Of a stretch of 64,000 nt of DNA, positions 15,360 to 24,598 are shown in pieces; position 1 is the stretch's first letter, and each line of letters starts with the position of its first letter. The translations under genes and the position numbers were made by a program. The notes under the pieces were generated by a model. The model was not told the DNA's origin, searched no databases, and worked only from the letters and a program-made list of their open reading frames with translations. The stretch is from Rhodobacteraceae bacterium UBA6796 (GTDB lineage Bacteria > Pseudomonadota > Alphaproteobacteria > Rhodobacterales > Rhodobacteraceae), in NCBI GenBank assembly GCA_002452815.1, contig DKFM01000004.1, forward strand, positions 100,020-164,019, written 5' to 3'.

Positions 15360-17459
15360 TCACGCAGTTTTGCGCCCGCGCCCTTCCACCATCCAGGCCG
15401 CAACGCTCAGCAGGGCGGCAATCAGGGCCCAGGCCCAGGCGGGCAGCAGCGGCGTCACGCGCAGATCCACGGTGGCCGTGGCGGCGCGCGGGGTGATGCC
15501 GACCCAGCCGCGCCCCGCACTGGGGCGGCCTGCGCGCACCGGGCGGATCGTGGGAATACCCTCTTCCAGCCGGGTGACGCCGCCGGTCGAGGCGGCGATG
15601 GCGGGTGCCAACGGCTCCGCGCTGGCGATGGTCTGTTCGTATTCGCGCGGGCTGGCCGGTCCAAGCGCCACGACCCGCTCCAGATCGCCTTCGGTCAAGC
15701 GGTAGAGCCCGGGCTCCGGGGCGACCCAGCGGGCGGTGAAGCGGCCCGGCGCGGTTTCGGTCAGGGGCAGTTCTGCGGTCGTGCCATCGGGCAGGGTCAC
15801 GATCGCCGGCGCGGCGGTTTCGGCCATCGTGCGCCGCACCACCGTCAGCGCCAGGCTGCCCGGCTCGACCTCGGCATAAAGGGCCTCTTCCTCCAGCTCG
15901 GGCTCCTTCATCTCCCAATGCGCAATGCGGCGCAGCAGTTCCAGCTGCGGGCCGCCGCCCTCGTAACCGCGATCCCACAGCCAGGCCTGATCCGACGCCA
16001 GCAGCGCCACGCGCCCCTTGCCCGCCCGCGACAGCACCAGCAGCGGTGCGCCGCGCGCGCCGTTCATCACAACCTCGCCCGAGGGGTTGGCCAGTTCGAT
16101 CTGCCGCAGCCAGCGGCCCCAGTGTTGCCCCGCCGCGTCGTCCTGCCCTTCGGGCGCGGGCGCGCCGGGCAGGCCCGCCGTCACCGGGTGGCGCAGGCCA
16201 AGTTCGGTCGGGCGCGGCACGAAGGGTTCCGACAGCACCCGCCCGGTCGGGCGCGCGGGCAGCACCGGCGCCAGATCGGTCTGCCACAGGCTTTCGACGG
16301 TGGCATATTCCGGCCCCGCCGCGACCAGCACCGCGCCGCCGTCTTCGACATAACGGCGGATATTGCTGAAATAGCTGGCGGGCAGGATGCCCCGTTCGCC
16401 GTAGCGATCAAAGATGATGAGGTCGAATTCGTCGATCTTGTCGATGAACAGCTCCTGCGTGGGGAAGGCGATCAGCGACAGTTCCGACACCGGCGTTCCG
16501 TCCTGTTTTTCAGGCGGCCGCAGGATGGTGAAATGCACCAGATCGACGCCTGCATCCGACTTCAGCAGATTGCGCCAGGTGCGTTCGCCCGCATGCGGCT
16601 GCCCCGAGACCAGCAGCACCCGCAGCCGGTCGCGCACGCCATTGATCTGTACCACCGCGTCATTGTTGCGTGTGGTCAGCTCGCCCGTCAGCGGCGCAAG
16701 GCTGAACTGCACCACATTCTGCCCCCCGTGTTCGAGCGTGAGCGGCAGTTCCAGCTCCTTGCCGACCGTGACCTGATATGTGCGCGGCGCCCCGCCGTCG
16801 ATCGCGATGCTCAGATCGGCGGTGCGTCCGGCGCTGGCCGGGACCGCGCCCATATCCTCGATCCGCAGCCGGATCGCGGTTTCCTCGCCGATGATGCCGA
16901 AGGCGGGGGCGGTTTCGATCAGCAGGCGGCGGTCCCAATCGGCGGCGTGCCCGGTCAGCAGCAATTGCAGCGGCGCGGGCAGATCGGGGGTCAGGTCCGC
17001 GTCATGCACCTGCCCGTCCGAGACCACCAGCGCCCCCGCAACGCGCGCGCGGGGTTCTGCGGCCAGCGCCTCGGCCAAGGCCGCCCCGATCCGGGTGCCG
17101 CCGTTGTCGGCGCCGTCGGGCACGGTGATGCGGCGCAATTCGGTATTGGGCAGCGCGGCGATCTGGCGCCCAAGCGCCGCGATGGCGGCATCGGTCTGCC
17201 CGGCGCGATCCGACAGAGTCTGCGAGGCGCTGCGGTCATCGAGCAGCAGCACGATGTCGGACAGCGGCTCGGTCTGTTCGCGCTGCAGTGCGGGGCCCGA
17301 AAGGGCAGCCAGCAATACCGCCAGCGCCGCCCCGCGCAACGCCCAGCCGGGCAACCCGCGCCACAGCGCCAGCGCCACTAGCACCACGGCCAGCGCCCCG
17401 CCCGCGACGATCAGCGGCCAGCCCAGAAGCGGCGCGAAGGTCAGGCTCACCCCGGTCAT
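15360..17459 (-). CDS. membrane protein with VWA-like / glutamine-amidotransferase-like core
   Basis: 699-residue protein: two hydrophobic segments at the N-terminus (residues ~10-60), then a VWA-like stretch starting DIVLLLDDRSASQTLSDRAGQTDAAIAAL (the metal site is imperfect, DDRSAS rather than DxSxS). A central class I glutamine-amidotransferase-like fold follows (DLIIFDRYGERGILPASYFSNIRRYVEDGGAVLVAAG), and finally a C-terminal membrane helix (LPAWAWALIAALLSVAAWM). Such proteins accompany MoxR/DUF58/BatA genes in many alphaproteobacteria; the function of the group is unproven. Its start overlaps the stop of the upstream DUF4159 gene by four bases. Last gene of a four-gene operon. Confidence 0.75.
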   Translation of the reverse strand: MTGVSLTFAPLLGWPLIVAGGALAVVLVALALWRGLPGWALRGAALAVLLAALSGPALQREQTEPLSDIVLLLDDRSASQTLSDRAGQTDAAIAALGRQIAALPNTELRRITVPDGADNGGTRIGAALAEALAAEPRARVAGALVVSDGQVHDADLTPDLPAPLQLLLTGHAADWDRRLLIETAPAFGIIGEETAIRLRIEDMGAVPASAGRTADLSIAIDGGAPRTYQVTVGKELELPLTLEHGGQNVVQFSLAPLTGELTTRNNDAVVQINGVRDRLRVLLVSGQPHAGERTWRNLLKSDAGVDLVHFTILRPPEKQDGTPVSELSLIAFPTQELFIDKIDEFDLIIFDRYGERGILPASYFSNIRRYVEDGGAVLVAAGPEYATVESLWQTDLAPVLPARPTGRVLSEPFVPRPTELGLRHPVTAGLPGAPAPEGQDDAAGQHWGRWLRQIELANPSGEVVMNGARGAPLLVLSRAGKGRVALLASDQAWLWDRGYEGGGPQLELLRRIAHWEMKEPELEEEALYAEVEPGSLALTVVRRTMAETAAPAIVTLPDGTTAELPLTETAPGRFTARWVAPEPGLYRLTEGDLERVVALGPASPREYEQTIASAEPLAPAIAASTGGVTRLEEGIPTIRPVRAGRPSAGRGWVGITPRAATATVDLRVTPLLPAWAWALIAALLSVAAWMVEGRGRKTA

Positions 17460-20185
17460 TGGCCCAGCCTTTCCAGCAACGCGGGCACATGTACCTGATC
17501 GGATTTGTAATTGCCGGTCAGCACATGCATCACCAGATTGACGCCGAAACGCAGCGCGGTTTCGCGCTGGCGTTCGCCCGCCTGCCCGCGCCCGACCGGG
17601 AACATCGCCATGCCATTGCCATCAATCGCCCAGGCCGCGGCCCAGTCGTTGCCGCCGATCACAACCGGCGTCACCCCGTCATTGAGGTTGCGAAACGGCA
17701 TGCCCTCGGCCTGTTCGGCATCGGGGGGCGCGGCCTCGACCCAGATCGGCGCGTCATAGCGGCCGGGAAAATCCTGCAGCAGATAGAAGGTGCGGGTCAG
17801 GATATGGTCGGGCGGGATCGGTTCGAGCGGCGGAATATCCAGCGGCGCGGCCAGCGCCTGCAGCCGCCGCCCGGCCTCGGTCGCGGTGCCGAAACCCGCC
17901 AGATCGGCATCGCGCGTGTCGAACAGGATCATCCCGCCCCCGCGCAGATAGCGGTTGAGTTTGGCATAGGCCTGAGCCGAGGGCGCGGGCTGATTGGCGG
18001 TGACGGGCCAGTAGATCAGCGTGAACAGCGCCAGATCGTCGGTTTCCAGATCCAGCGTCATCGGCGCCGAAGGTTCCACCGTGGTGCGCCGCGCCAGCGT
18101 ATCGGACAGCCCGCGCAGCCCGGCCAGCGCCACACGGTCGACGCCCGCATCGCCGGTGGCGATATGGGCCAGCACCACGTTCGAGGCGGCCTCGATCGCG
18201 CGGTCCTGTGCCATCTCGGCCCGGGCCTGTGGCGGGGCCGCCAGGATCAGCGCCAGCAGAACCACCGCCGCGCGCCCGACACGCGGGCCCGACAGCCGCC
18301 CCGACACCGCCAGCGAGGCGATCAGATCGGCCAGCAACGCCAGCAGTGCCGCCGCCAGCAGCGCACCTTTCAGCGGCCAGGCGCGCGGCGCGGCATCGCC
18401 TTCCAGCGTCACACCCGCGGGCCAGGTGGGCGCCGCCAGAACGCGGTCGGGGGCCAGCGCGTTCAGCGCAACTGCCCGCCCGTCGGCGGCATACAGGCCG
18501 GGCGGCAGATCGGGGCCGGGCTGCGCGGTGGCCAGCACCTCGCCCGCGACGCCGGGCGCGCCCTCGGCCCCGCCCAGCCGCCCGAACCCGTCCAGCAGCT
18601 TTTGCGGAACCCAGGTCATCCCGGCCAGATCGCCCGCCTCGGGTGCGGCGCGGCGCGCGGAAATCGCCAGCCGTTCCAGCATCTGCGGGAACAGGCCCGA
18701 CAGCGGCAGGCTGGACCATTCGGCATTGGCGGTAACGTGGAACAGCACGATTTCCCCGGTGCCGAAGCGCGCGCGGGTGACCAGCGGCGTGCCATCGGCC
18801 AACGCGGCAATCGTGCGTTCGGCCAGTTCGGGGCCGGGTTCGGCCATCACCTGCGCGGTGACGGTCACATCCTCGGGCACGGTCAGCCCGGCAAAGGGTG
18901 ACCCTTCGGGGAAGGGCGCCAGCGCGCGCGGCTCCCCCCAGCTCATCGTGCCGCCGACGGCGCGCCCGCCCGCGCGCAGCCGCACCGGCAGCAGCGGGTC
19001 GGTGTCGGTCTGCGCGGCGGCAAGGCGCGGCCCGGCGAAGCGCACCAGCAGGCCGCCCTCTTCCAGCCATTCGGCCAGGCGGTCGGGTTCGGCAATATCG
19101 GCGACATCGGCCAGAATGATGACATCGGGTTTCGCGGTCAGAACGTCTTCGAGCGTGCCCTCGATCAAATCGGAACTGGGGGCGAGCGCCTGACGCAGGT
19201 AATGCGTGGGGGTCAGCAGCTCCAGCCCCTCGCGCGCGGTGCCGCCCGCGATCAGCGCGACCTTGCGGCGTTTCACGGCGTCGTCGGTAAGGCTGACCGC
19301 ACCGGCGCTGCGCAGCCCGGCAATCTCGAACCGGCTGACGCGGTTGCGCAACTCGGGCGGCAATTCGAAGCGCGCGACGGCCTGCGGGGCCCCCGCGAAA
19401 TCCACGGTTTCGCGGGCCAGTTCGCGTTCGATCCCGGTGGGATCAAGGCCGATGGCGCTCACATCAAGGGGTGCCCGCGGCGCGGCGCTGGCCAGCACCG
19501 GCAGCGTGACCTGCGCCGCCTCGATCCGGGCCGGACCAAGCGCCAGAACCGGGGTCGCGGGTTGCCAGACGCTCAGCTTGCCACGGGCCTGCAAGGCGGT
19601 GGCCAGCTGATCGCGCCCCGGACGCGCCAGACCGTCCGACAGCCACAGCGTTTCGAACCCGCCCTCGGGCAGCGGCGGCAGGGCCGCCCCCGGCTCCCAC
19701 GGTTTCGGGGTCAGGCCCGGCACAGTGGGCGCAAGATCGGTTGCCGCGCTGAAGCTGGGCGCGACGGGCGGAGGATCACTCAGCGTAACAATCGCAACCG
19801 GCCGCCCGCTGGCCCCGGCCTCGGTCAGCGCGCGGTCTATCCGGGCCTGCCGGGCGGGCCAGTCGCGGGCCGACGCCCAGCTGGCATCCGCCACGATCAG
19901 CAATGGCCCCTGCCCCGGCGCAGTAACGACCGGGTTCAGCACCGGCCCGGCAAAGCCCACGATGGCCGCCGCCAGCGCCATCATCCGCAAGACCAGAAGC
20001 CACCAGGGCGTGCGCTCGGCCTGCACGGCCTCGTCGGTCAACCCCAGCAGCAGCGCAACACCCGGAAACCGGCGCCGGATCGGCGCGGGCGGCACCGCGC
20101 GCAGCAGCAGCCACAGGATCGGCAGGGCCAGCAGCCCCAGCAAGACCCAGGGTGCGGTGAAGCCAAGCGGGCCGAGAACGGTCAT
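17456..20185 (-). CDS. DUF4159 protein with BatA-like membrane N-terminus
   Basis: 909-residue membrane protein. The N-terminal region (LGFTAPWVLLGLLALPILWLLLRAVPP, then IRRRFPGVALLLGL) is the BatA/aerotolerance-type double-helix hairpin. A long periplasmic-type region with a VWA-like fold follows, then a hydrophobic pair near residues 650-690, and the C-terminal DUF4159 domain (LFTLIYWPVTANQPAPSAQAYAKLNRYLRGGGMILFDTRD, with GRYDAPIWVE). ATG 20185 is chosen because it overlaps the DUF58 stop in an ATGA arrangement. Second-to-last gene of the MoxR operon; probably works with its neighbours in the envelope. Confidence 0.8.
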   Translation of the reverse strand: MTVLGPLGFTAPWVLLGLLALPILWLLLRAVPPAPIRRRFPGVALLLGLTDEAVQAERTPWWLLVLRMMALAAAIVGFAGPVLNPVVTAPGQGPLLIVADASWASARDWPARQARIDRALTEAGASGRPVAIVTLSDPPPVAPSFSAATDLAPTVPGLTPKPWEPGAALPPLPEGGFETLWLSDGLARPGRDQLATALQARGKLSVWQPATPVLALGPARIEAAQVTLPVLASAAPRAPLDVSAIGLDPTGIERELARETVDFAGAPQAVARFELPPELRNRVSRFEIAGLRSAGAVSLTDDAVKRRKVALIAGGTAREGLELLTPTHYLRQALAPSSDLIEGTLEDVLTAKPDVIILADVADIAEPDRLAEWLEEGGLLVRFAGPRLAAAQTDTDPLLPVRLRAGGRAVGGTMSWGEPRALAPFPEGSPFAGLTVPEDVTVTAQVMAEPGPELAERTIAALADGTPLVTRARFGTGEIVLFHVTANAEWSSLPLSGLFPQMLERLAISARRAAPEAGDLAGMTWVPQKLLDGFGRLGGAEGAPGVAGEVLATAQPGPDLPPGLYAADGRAVALNALAPDRVLAAPTWPAGVTLEGDAAPRAWPLKGALLAAALLALLADLIASLAVSGRLSGPRVGRAAVVLLALILAAPPQARAEMAQDRAIEAASNVVLAHIATGDAGVDRVALAGLRGLSDTLARRTTVEPSAPMTLDLETDDLALFTLIYWPVTANQPAPSAQAYAKLNRYLRGGGMILFDTRDADLAGFGTATEAGRRLQALAAPLDIPPLEPIPPDHILTRTFYLLQDFPGRYDAPIWVEAAPPDAEQAEGMPFRNLNDGVTPVVIGGNDWAAAWAIDGNGMAMFPVGRGQAGERQRETALRFGVNLVMHVLTGNYKSDQVHVPALLERLGQ

Positions 20186-21083
20186 CGCGCCCCCCGTTCC
20201 AGCGCCGCCCAGAGCCATAGCAGCGCGCCTTGCGCGGGCGCCCCGGTGTGATGCGTCGAAAACTGCCAGCCCGCCGCCTGCGCCAGCCCGGCCAGCCGCG
20301 CGCGCCGCTCGGCCAGACGGTCGCGATAGCGCGCGCGCAGATCCCCCGCCTTGCGGGTTTCAAAGCTGAGCGTGCCGCCGACCGATTCGAAAATCGTGCG
20401 CCCGTCGAAAGGGAAATCCTCTTCCACGGGATCAAGGATCTGCAGCATCACCCCCGAGACCCCGCGCCCGGCCAGCGCGCCAAGCGCAGCCTCGAGCGCG
20501 CCCAGATCGCCCAGAAAATCCGACAGGAACACGGCGCGTGCCTGCGGCCCGATCGCGGTGACATCGGGCGTGCTGTAATCAGCCATGCCCTGCGCCGCGG
20601 CCAGTTGCGCGGCCAGAACCATCAGCTGCGCGCGCCCCGGGCGCGGCGGCGCCAGGGGGCCGGTCAGCCCCACCCGCTCGCCCGCGCGGATCATTAGCAC
20701 CGCCAGCGCCAGCGCCAGCAGCCGCGCGCGCTCGGCCTTCTGCGGGCGGGCGGCGCGGCCCTCGGGGGCACCGGAAAACCGCATCGAGGCCCCGTCATCG
20801 ACCCAGATATGCGCCGATTGCGCCAGCTGCCATTCGCGGTCACGCACGAATTGTACATCGGACCGGGCCGAGCGGCGCCAGTCGACGAACCGCGCCTCGT
20901 CGCCAGAATGCGCGGGGCGGTATTGCCAGAATTCCTCGCCCGGGCCGGCGCGGCGGCGGCCATGGCCGCCCATCTGCACCGTCGCGGCCAGTTGTTCCGC
21001 CGCCAGCAGCAGTGGCGGCAGGGCGCGGGCCGCGGCTTCGGCCTCGCGGCGCAGGGACAGGCCCGCGCTGGGGGCTGGGCTGG

Positions 21084-21087
<4 letters not shown>
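20182..21087 (-). CDS. DUF58 domain protein
   Basis: 301-residue DUF58 protein. The conserved block GEEFWQYRPAHSGDEARFVDWRRSARSDVQFVRDREWQLAQ (about residues 50-90) is the DUF58 signature. A VWA-like C-terminal part follows (HIWVDDGASMRF and VFLSDFLGDLGALEAAL). It has no membrane segment in the N-terminal part, unlike longer DUF58 proteins. In known clusters such proteins accompany MoxR ATPases, which are thought to act as chaperones for metal or VWA proteins. It overlaps both neighbours by four bases. Confidence 0.85.
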
Positions 21088-22094
<1,007 letters not shown>

Positions 22095-22166
22095 GACAAA
22101 GGCTCCAACAAGGCTATAGTCTTCAGCAAAGCAGATAACCGCCCCGGACCCAATCGCAAAGCGCAG

Positions 22167-22763
22167 ATGACACAGACACCAAAGCCACAAAATGACGTGA
22201 AGCCGCCCAGTGCCGACGGGCTGGCCCAGGCCGCAAGCACCGCCAGCAAGAAGGGCCCGCCGCCCGTTCATCTGTGGAATCCGCCGTTTTGCGGCGACAT
22301 GGACATGGAAATCCGCCGCGATGGAACCTGGTTCTACCTGGGCACCCCGATCGGGCGGCCCGCGTTGGTGAAGCTGTTTGCCTCGATCCTGAAGCTGGAG
22401 GACGGCAAGTATTTTCTGGTGACGCCGGTCGAAAAGGTGGGCATCCGCGTGGTCGATGCGCCCTTCGTGGCGGTCGATTGCGACATTTCGGGTGAAGGCA
22501 CGGCGCAAACCCTGCGCTTCACCACCAACGTGGGCGATACCGTCACCGCCGGTCCCGACCACCCGATCCGGGTCACGCGCGATGCGGATGGCGAGCCCAG
22601 CCCATATGTCCATATCCGCCGCGGGCTGGAGGCGTTGATCGACCGCAAGACGTTTTACCGGCTGGTCGATCATGCCGTGCCCGGCCCGCATGAAGGTGGC
22701 GACTGGCTGGGCCTGTGGTCGGGGGGCCTGTTCTTCCCGATCATCCCGATGGCGGAGCTGTAA
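22167..22763 (+). CDS. DUF1285 domain protein
   Basis: 198-residue cytosolic protein of the DUF1285 family, function unknown. Conserved block: PPVHLWNPPFCGDMDMEIRRDGTWFYLGTPIGRPALVKLFASIL (residues ~32-76), EDGKYFLVTPVEKVGIRVVDAPF, and the C-terminal GLWSGGLFFPI. A Pro/Ala/Lys-rich leader precedes it. It is divergent from moxR (72 bp between starts) and its TAA directly abuts the GTG of the next gene, so both are probably co-translated. Confidence 0.85.
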   Translation: MTQTPKPQNDVKPPSADGLAQAASTASKKGPPPVHLWNPPFCGDMDMEIRRDGTWFYLGTPIGRPALVKLFASILKLEDGKYFLVTPVEKVGIRVVDAPFVAVDCDISGEGTAQTLRFTTNVGDTVTAGPDHPIRVTRDADGEPSPYVHIRRGLEALIDRKTFYRLVDHAVPGPHEGGDWLGLWSGGLFFPIIPMAEL

Positions 22764-23519
22764 GTGCCGAAATTCGCCGCCAACCTGACGATGCTGTTCA
22801 CCGAACTGCCCTTCATGGAGCGCTTCGCCGCCGCCAAGGCCGCAGGCTTCGATGCGGTCGAAGTGCTGTTTCCCTACGACTGTTCCGCCACGGACATGCG
22901 CTATCAGTTGGTGATGAACGACCTGACGCTGGTGCTGATCAACACGCCGCCGCCCAATTTCACCGGCGGGCCGCGCGGCTTTGCCGCCGTGCCGGGGCTG
23001 GAGGAACGGTTCCGCCGCGATTTCGAACGCGTGCTGCGCTATGCCGATGTGCTCAAACCACGCGGGGTGCATATCATGTCGGGCGCCGCCGAAGGGGCCG
23101 AGGCCCGCGCGACCTTCATCGAAAACCTGACCTGGGCGGCCGCCCGCGCGCCCAGGCTGACCCTGACGATAGAGCCGATCAACCGGATCGACATGCCGGG
23201 CTATTTTCTGGACGACTTCGACCTGGCGGCCGAGGTGCTGGACGCCGTGGCTGCGCCGAACCTGCATCTGCAGATCGACATTTATCACGCCCATCGGATC
23301 ACCGGCGATGCCCTTGGGGTCTGGTCACGGCACGGGCACCGCGCGGCCCATATCCAGATCGGCGGTCTGCCGGACCGGCATGAACCGCTGGCCAGCCCGC
23401 ATCTGGACTATCCGGCGTTTTTCAAACGGCTGGACGCCGAAGGCTATGGCGGTTTCGTGTCCGGCGAATATACCCCCGCGGGCCGCACCGAGGACGGGCT
23501 TGGCTGGTTAAAGGGCTGA
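22764..23519 (+). CDS. hyi: hydroxypyruvate isomerase family protein
   Basis: 251-residue TIM-barrel sugar isomerase of the Hyi/OtnI family (hydroxypyruvate to tartronate semialdehyde, or a related 2-oxo-acid isomerisation). Visible features: FAANLTMLFTELPFMERFAAAKAAGFDAVEVLFPYD at the N-terminus, the metal-ligand Glu in LTIEPINRIDMPGYFL, LQIDIYHAHRI, and the last catalytic Glu in FVSGEYTPAG. The start is GTG, with GGAG eight bases upstream inside the end of DUF1285. Its last 12 bases overlap the convergent metal transporter gene. Exact substrate not certain. Confidence 0.85.
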   Translation: MPKFAANLTMLFTELPFMERFAAAKAAGFDAVEVLFPYDCSATDMRYQLVMNDLTLVLINTPPPNFTGGPRGFAAVPGLEERFRRDFERVLRYADVLKPRGVHIMSGAAEGAEARATFIENLTWAAARAPRLTLTIEPINRIDMPGYFLDDFDLAAEVLDAVAAPNLHLQIDIYHAHRITGDALGVWSRHGHRAAHIQIGGLPDRHEPLASPHLDYPAFFKRLDAEGYGGFVSGEYTPAGRTEDGLGWLKG

Positions 23520-24446
23520 ACCGCGCGGCCCCTGATCGGCGCATCCCAGCAGGCGGGTCTCTGGCTCCAGCGTGACATGGGTCAGGCCGAAATCGCTGGC
23601 CAGCATCGCCTTGGCCCGGGCAATGGTGGCCGCGAAATCGGCGCCCTCGGGCAGTACCAGATGCGCCTCGAGCGAGGTGCGGCGCTCGTCGATCTGCCAC
23701 AGGTGCAGGTGGTGCACATCCTCGATCCCGCCCAGCGCAGCGAGCGCCTCGCGGATCTGCCCGGCCTTGCCCGGATGCGGTGCGCCCAGCATCAGGATGC
23801 GCAGCACGGGCCGGATCTCGCCCGCGACATGCCACAGGATGAACAGCGAAATCCCGACGGTCAGGATCGGATCGACCAACCGCCAGTCCCACAGCAGGAT
23901 CACGATGCCCCCGATGATGACTGCGACCGACGCCCCGGCATCCGCCAGATTGTGCAGGAACGCCGCGCGGATGTTCACGCTGTCACGGCTGAGCCGCCAC
24001 GTCAGCGCGGCGGTGCCCAGATCAATCACCAGCGCCAGAAGCGCCAGCCATACCACGATCCAGCCATCGACACCGGGCGGGTCGATCATCCGACCGGCGG
24101 CCTCGACCATGAGCCACAGCGCCACCAGCACCAGCGCGACATAATTCACCAGCGCCGCCACCACCTCGGCCCGGGCCCAGCCAAAACTCATTGCCGCACT
24201 CGGCCCCCGCCGCGCCAGACGGCGTGCGCCGAAGGCCAGCACCAGCGCCGCCGCATCCGAGAAATTGTGCACCCCGTCTGCAATCAGCGCGACCGACCCC
24301 GCGATAAGCCCGCCCGCGACCTGCGCCGCGGTCAACGCCACGTTGATCCCGACAGCCGCCGCGACCTGCCGGTCGCCCGCATCCGCGCTCAGATGATGGT
24401 GGTGATGACCGGCGTGGTCCTGTGGGGCGTGGTGGTCGTGGGGCAT
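23508..24446 (-). CDS. cation diffusion facilitator (Zn2+/Co2+ exporter)
   Basis: 312-residue CDF transporter that exchanges cytosolic divalent metal for protons. Six hydrophobic helices; the two metal-site HxxxD motifs are visible in helix 2 (DGVHNFSDAAALV) and helix 5 (LHNLADAGASV). The N-terminus is a histidine-rich metal-binding leader (DHHAPQDHAGHHHHHL). The cytosolic C-terminal domain includes IEDVHHLHLWQIDERRTSLEAHL. It overlaps hyi tail-to-tail by 12 bp. The intergenic region in front of it (24447-24598) holds a dispersed repeat and no recognisable metal-responsive operator. Confidence 0.92.
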   Translation of the reverse strand: MPHDHHAPQDHAGHHHHHLSADAGDRQVAAAVGINVALTAAQVAGGLIAGSVALIADGVHNFSDAAALVLAFGARRLARRGPSAAMSFGWARAEVVAALVNYVALVLVALWLMVEAAGRMIDPPGVDGWIVVWLALLALVIDLGTAALTWRLSRDSVNIRAAFLHNLADAGASVAVIIGGIVILLWDWRLVDPILTVGISLFILWHVAGEIRPVLRILMLGAPHPGKAGQIREALAALGGIEDVHHLHLWQIDERRTSLEAHLVLPEGADFAATIARAKAMLASDFGLTHVTLEPETRLLGCADQGPRGSAL

Positions 24447-24464
24447 CCCTTGATCCTTCGTCCG

Positions 24465-24566
24465 AGGGGGCGCTGCCCCCGCGCGTTCCGCGCCCCCCGG
24501 GATATTTGCACCAAGGTGACAGGCAACCCCGCCCCTTCACCTTGGTCCAAATATCCCCGCCGGAGG
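24465..24566. repeat. dispersed palindromic repeat, full composite copy (c)
   Basis: GGGGGCGCTGCCCCC stem, then CCCGGGATATTTGCACCAAGGTGA ... TCACCTTGGTCCAAATATCCCC. It fills the gap between polA (3' end) and the CDF gene start on the same strand. Confidence 0.75.
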
Positions 24567-24598
24567 CACCCGCAGCTTCCGCCCGCGCAAGGGAAAGG

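Noticed and set aside
13033..16287. Single 1084-codon frame covering glcD and beyond
   Set aside because: Only the last 477 codons are GlcD. The upstream part is antisense to the DUF599 gene and the next operon, is Arg/Gly-rich, and the true start has GGAGG at 14474-14478.
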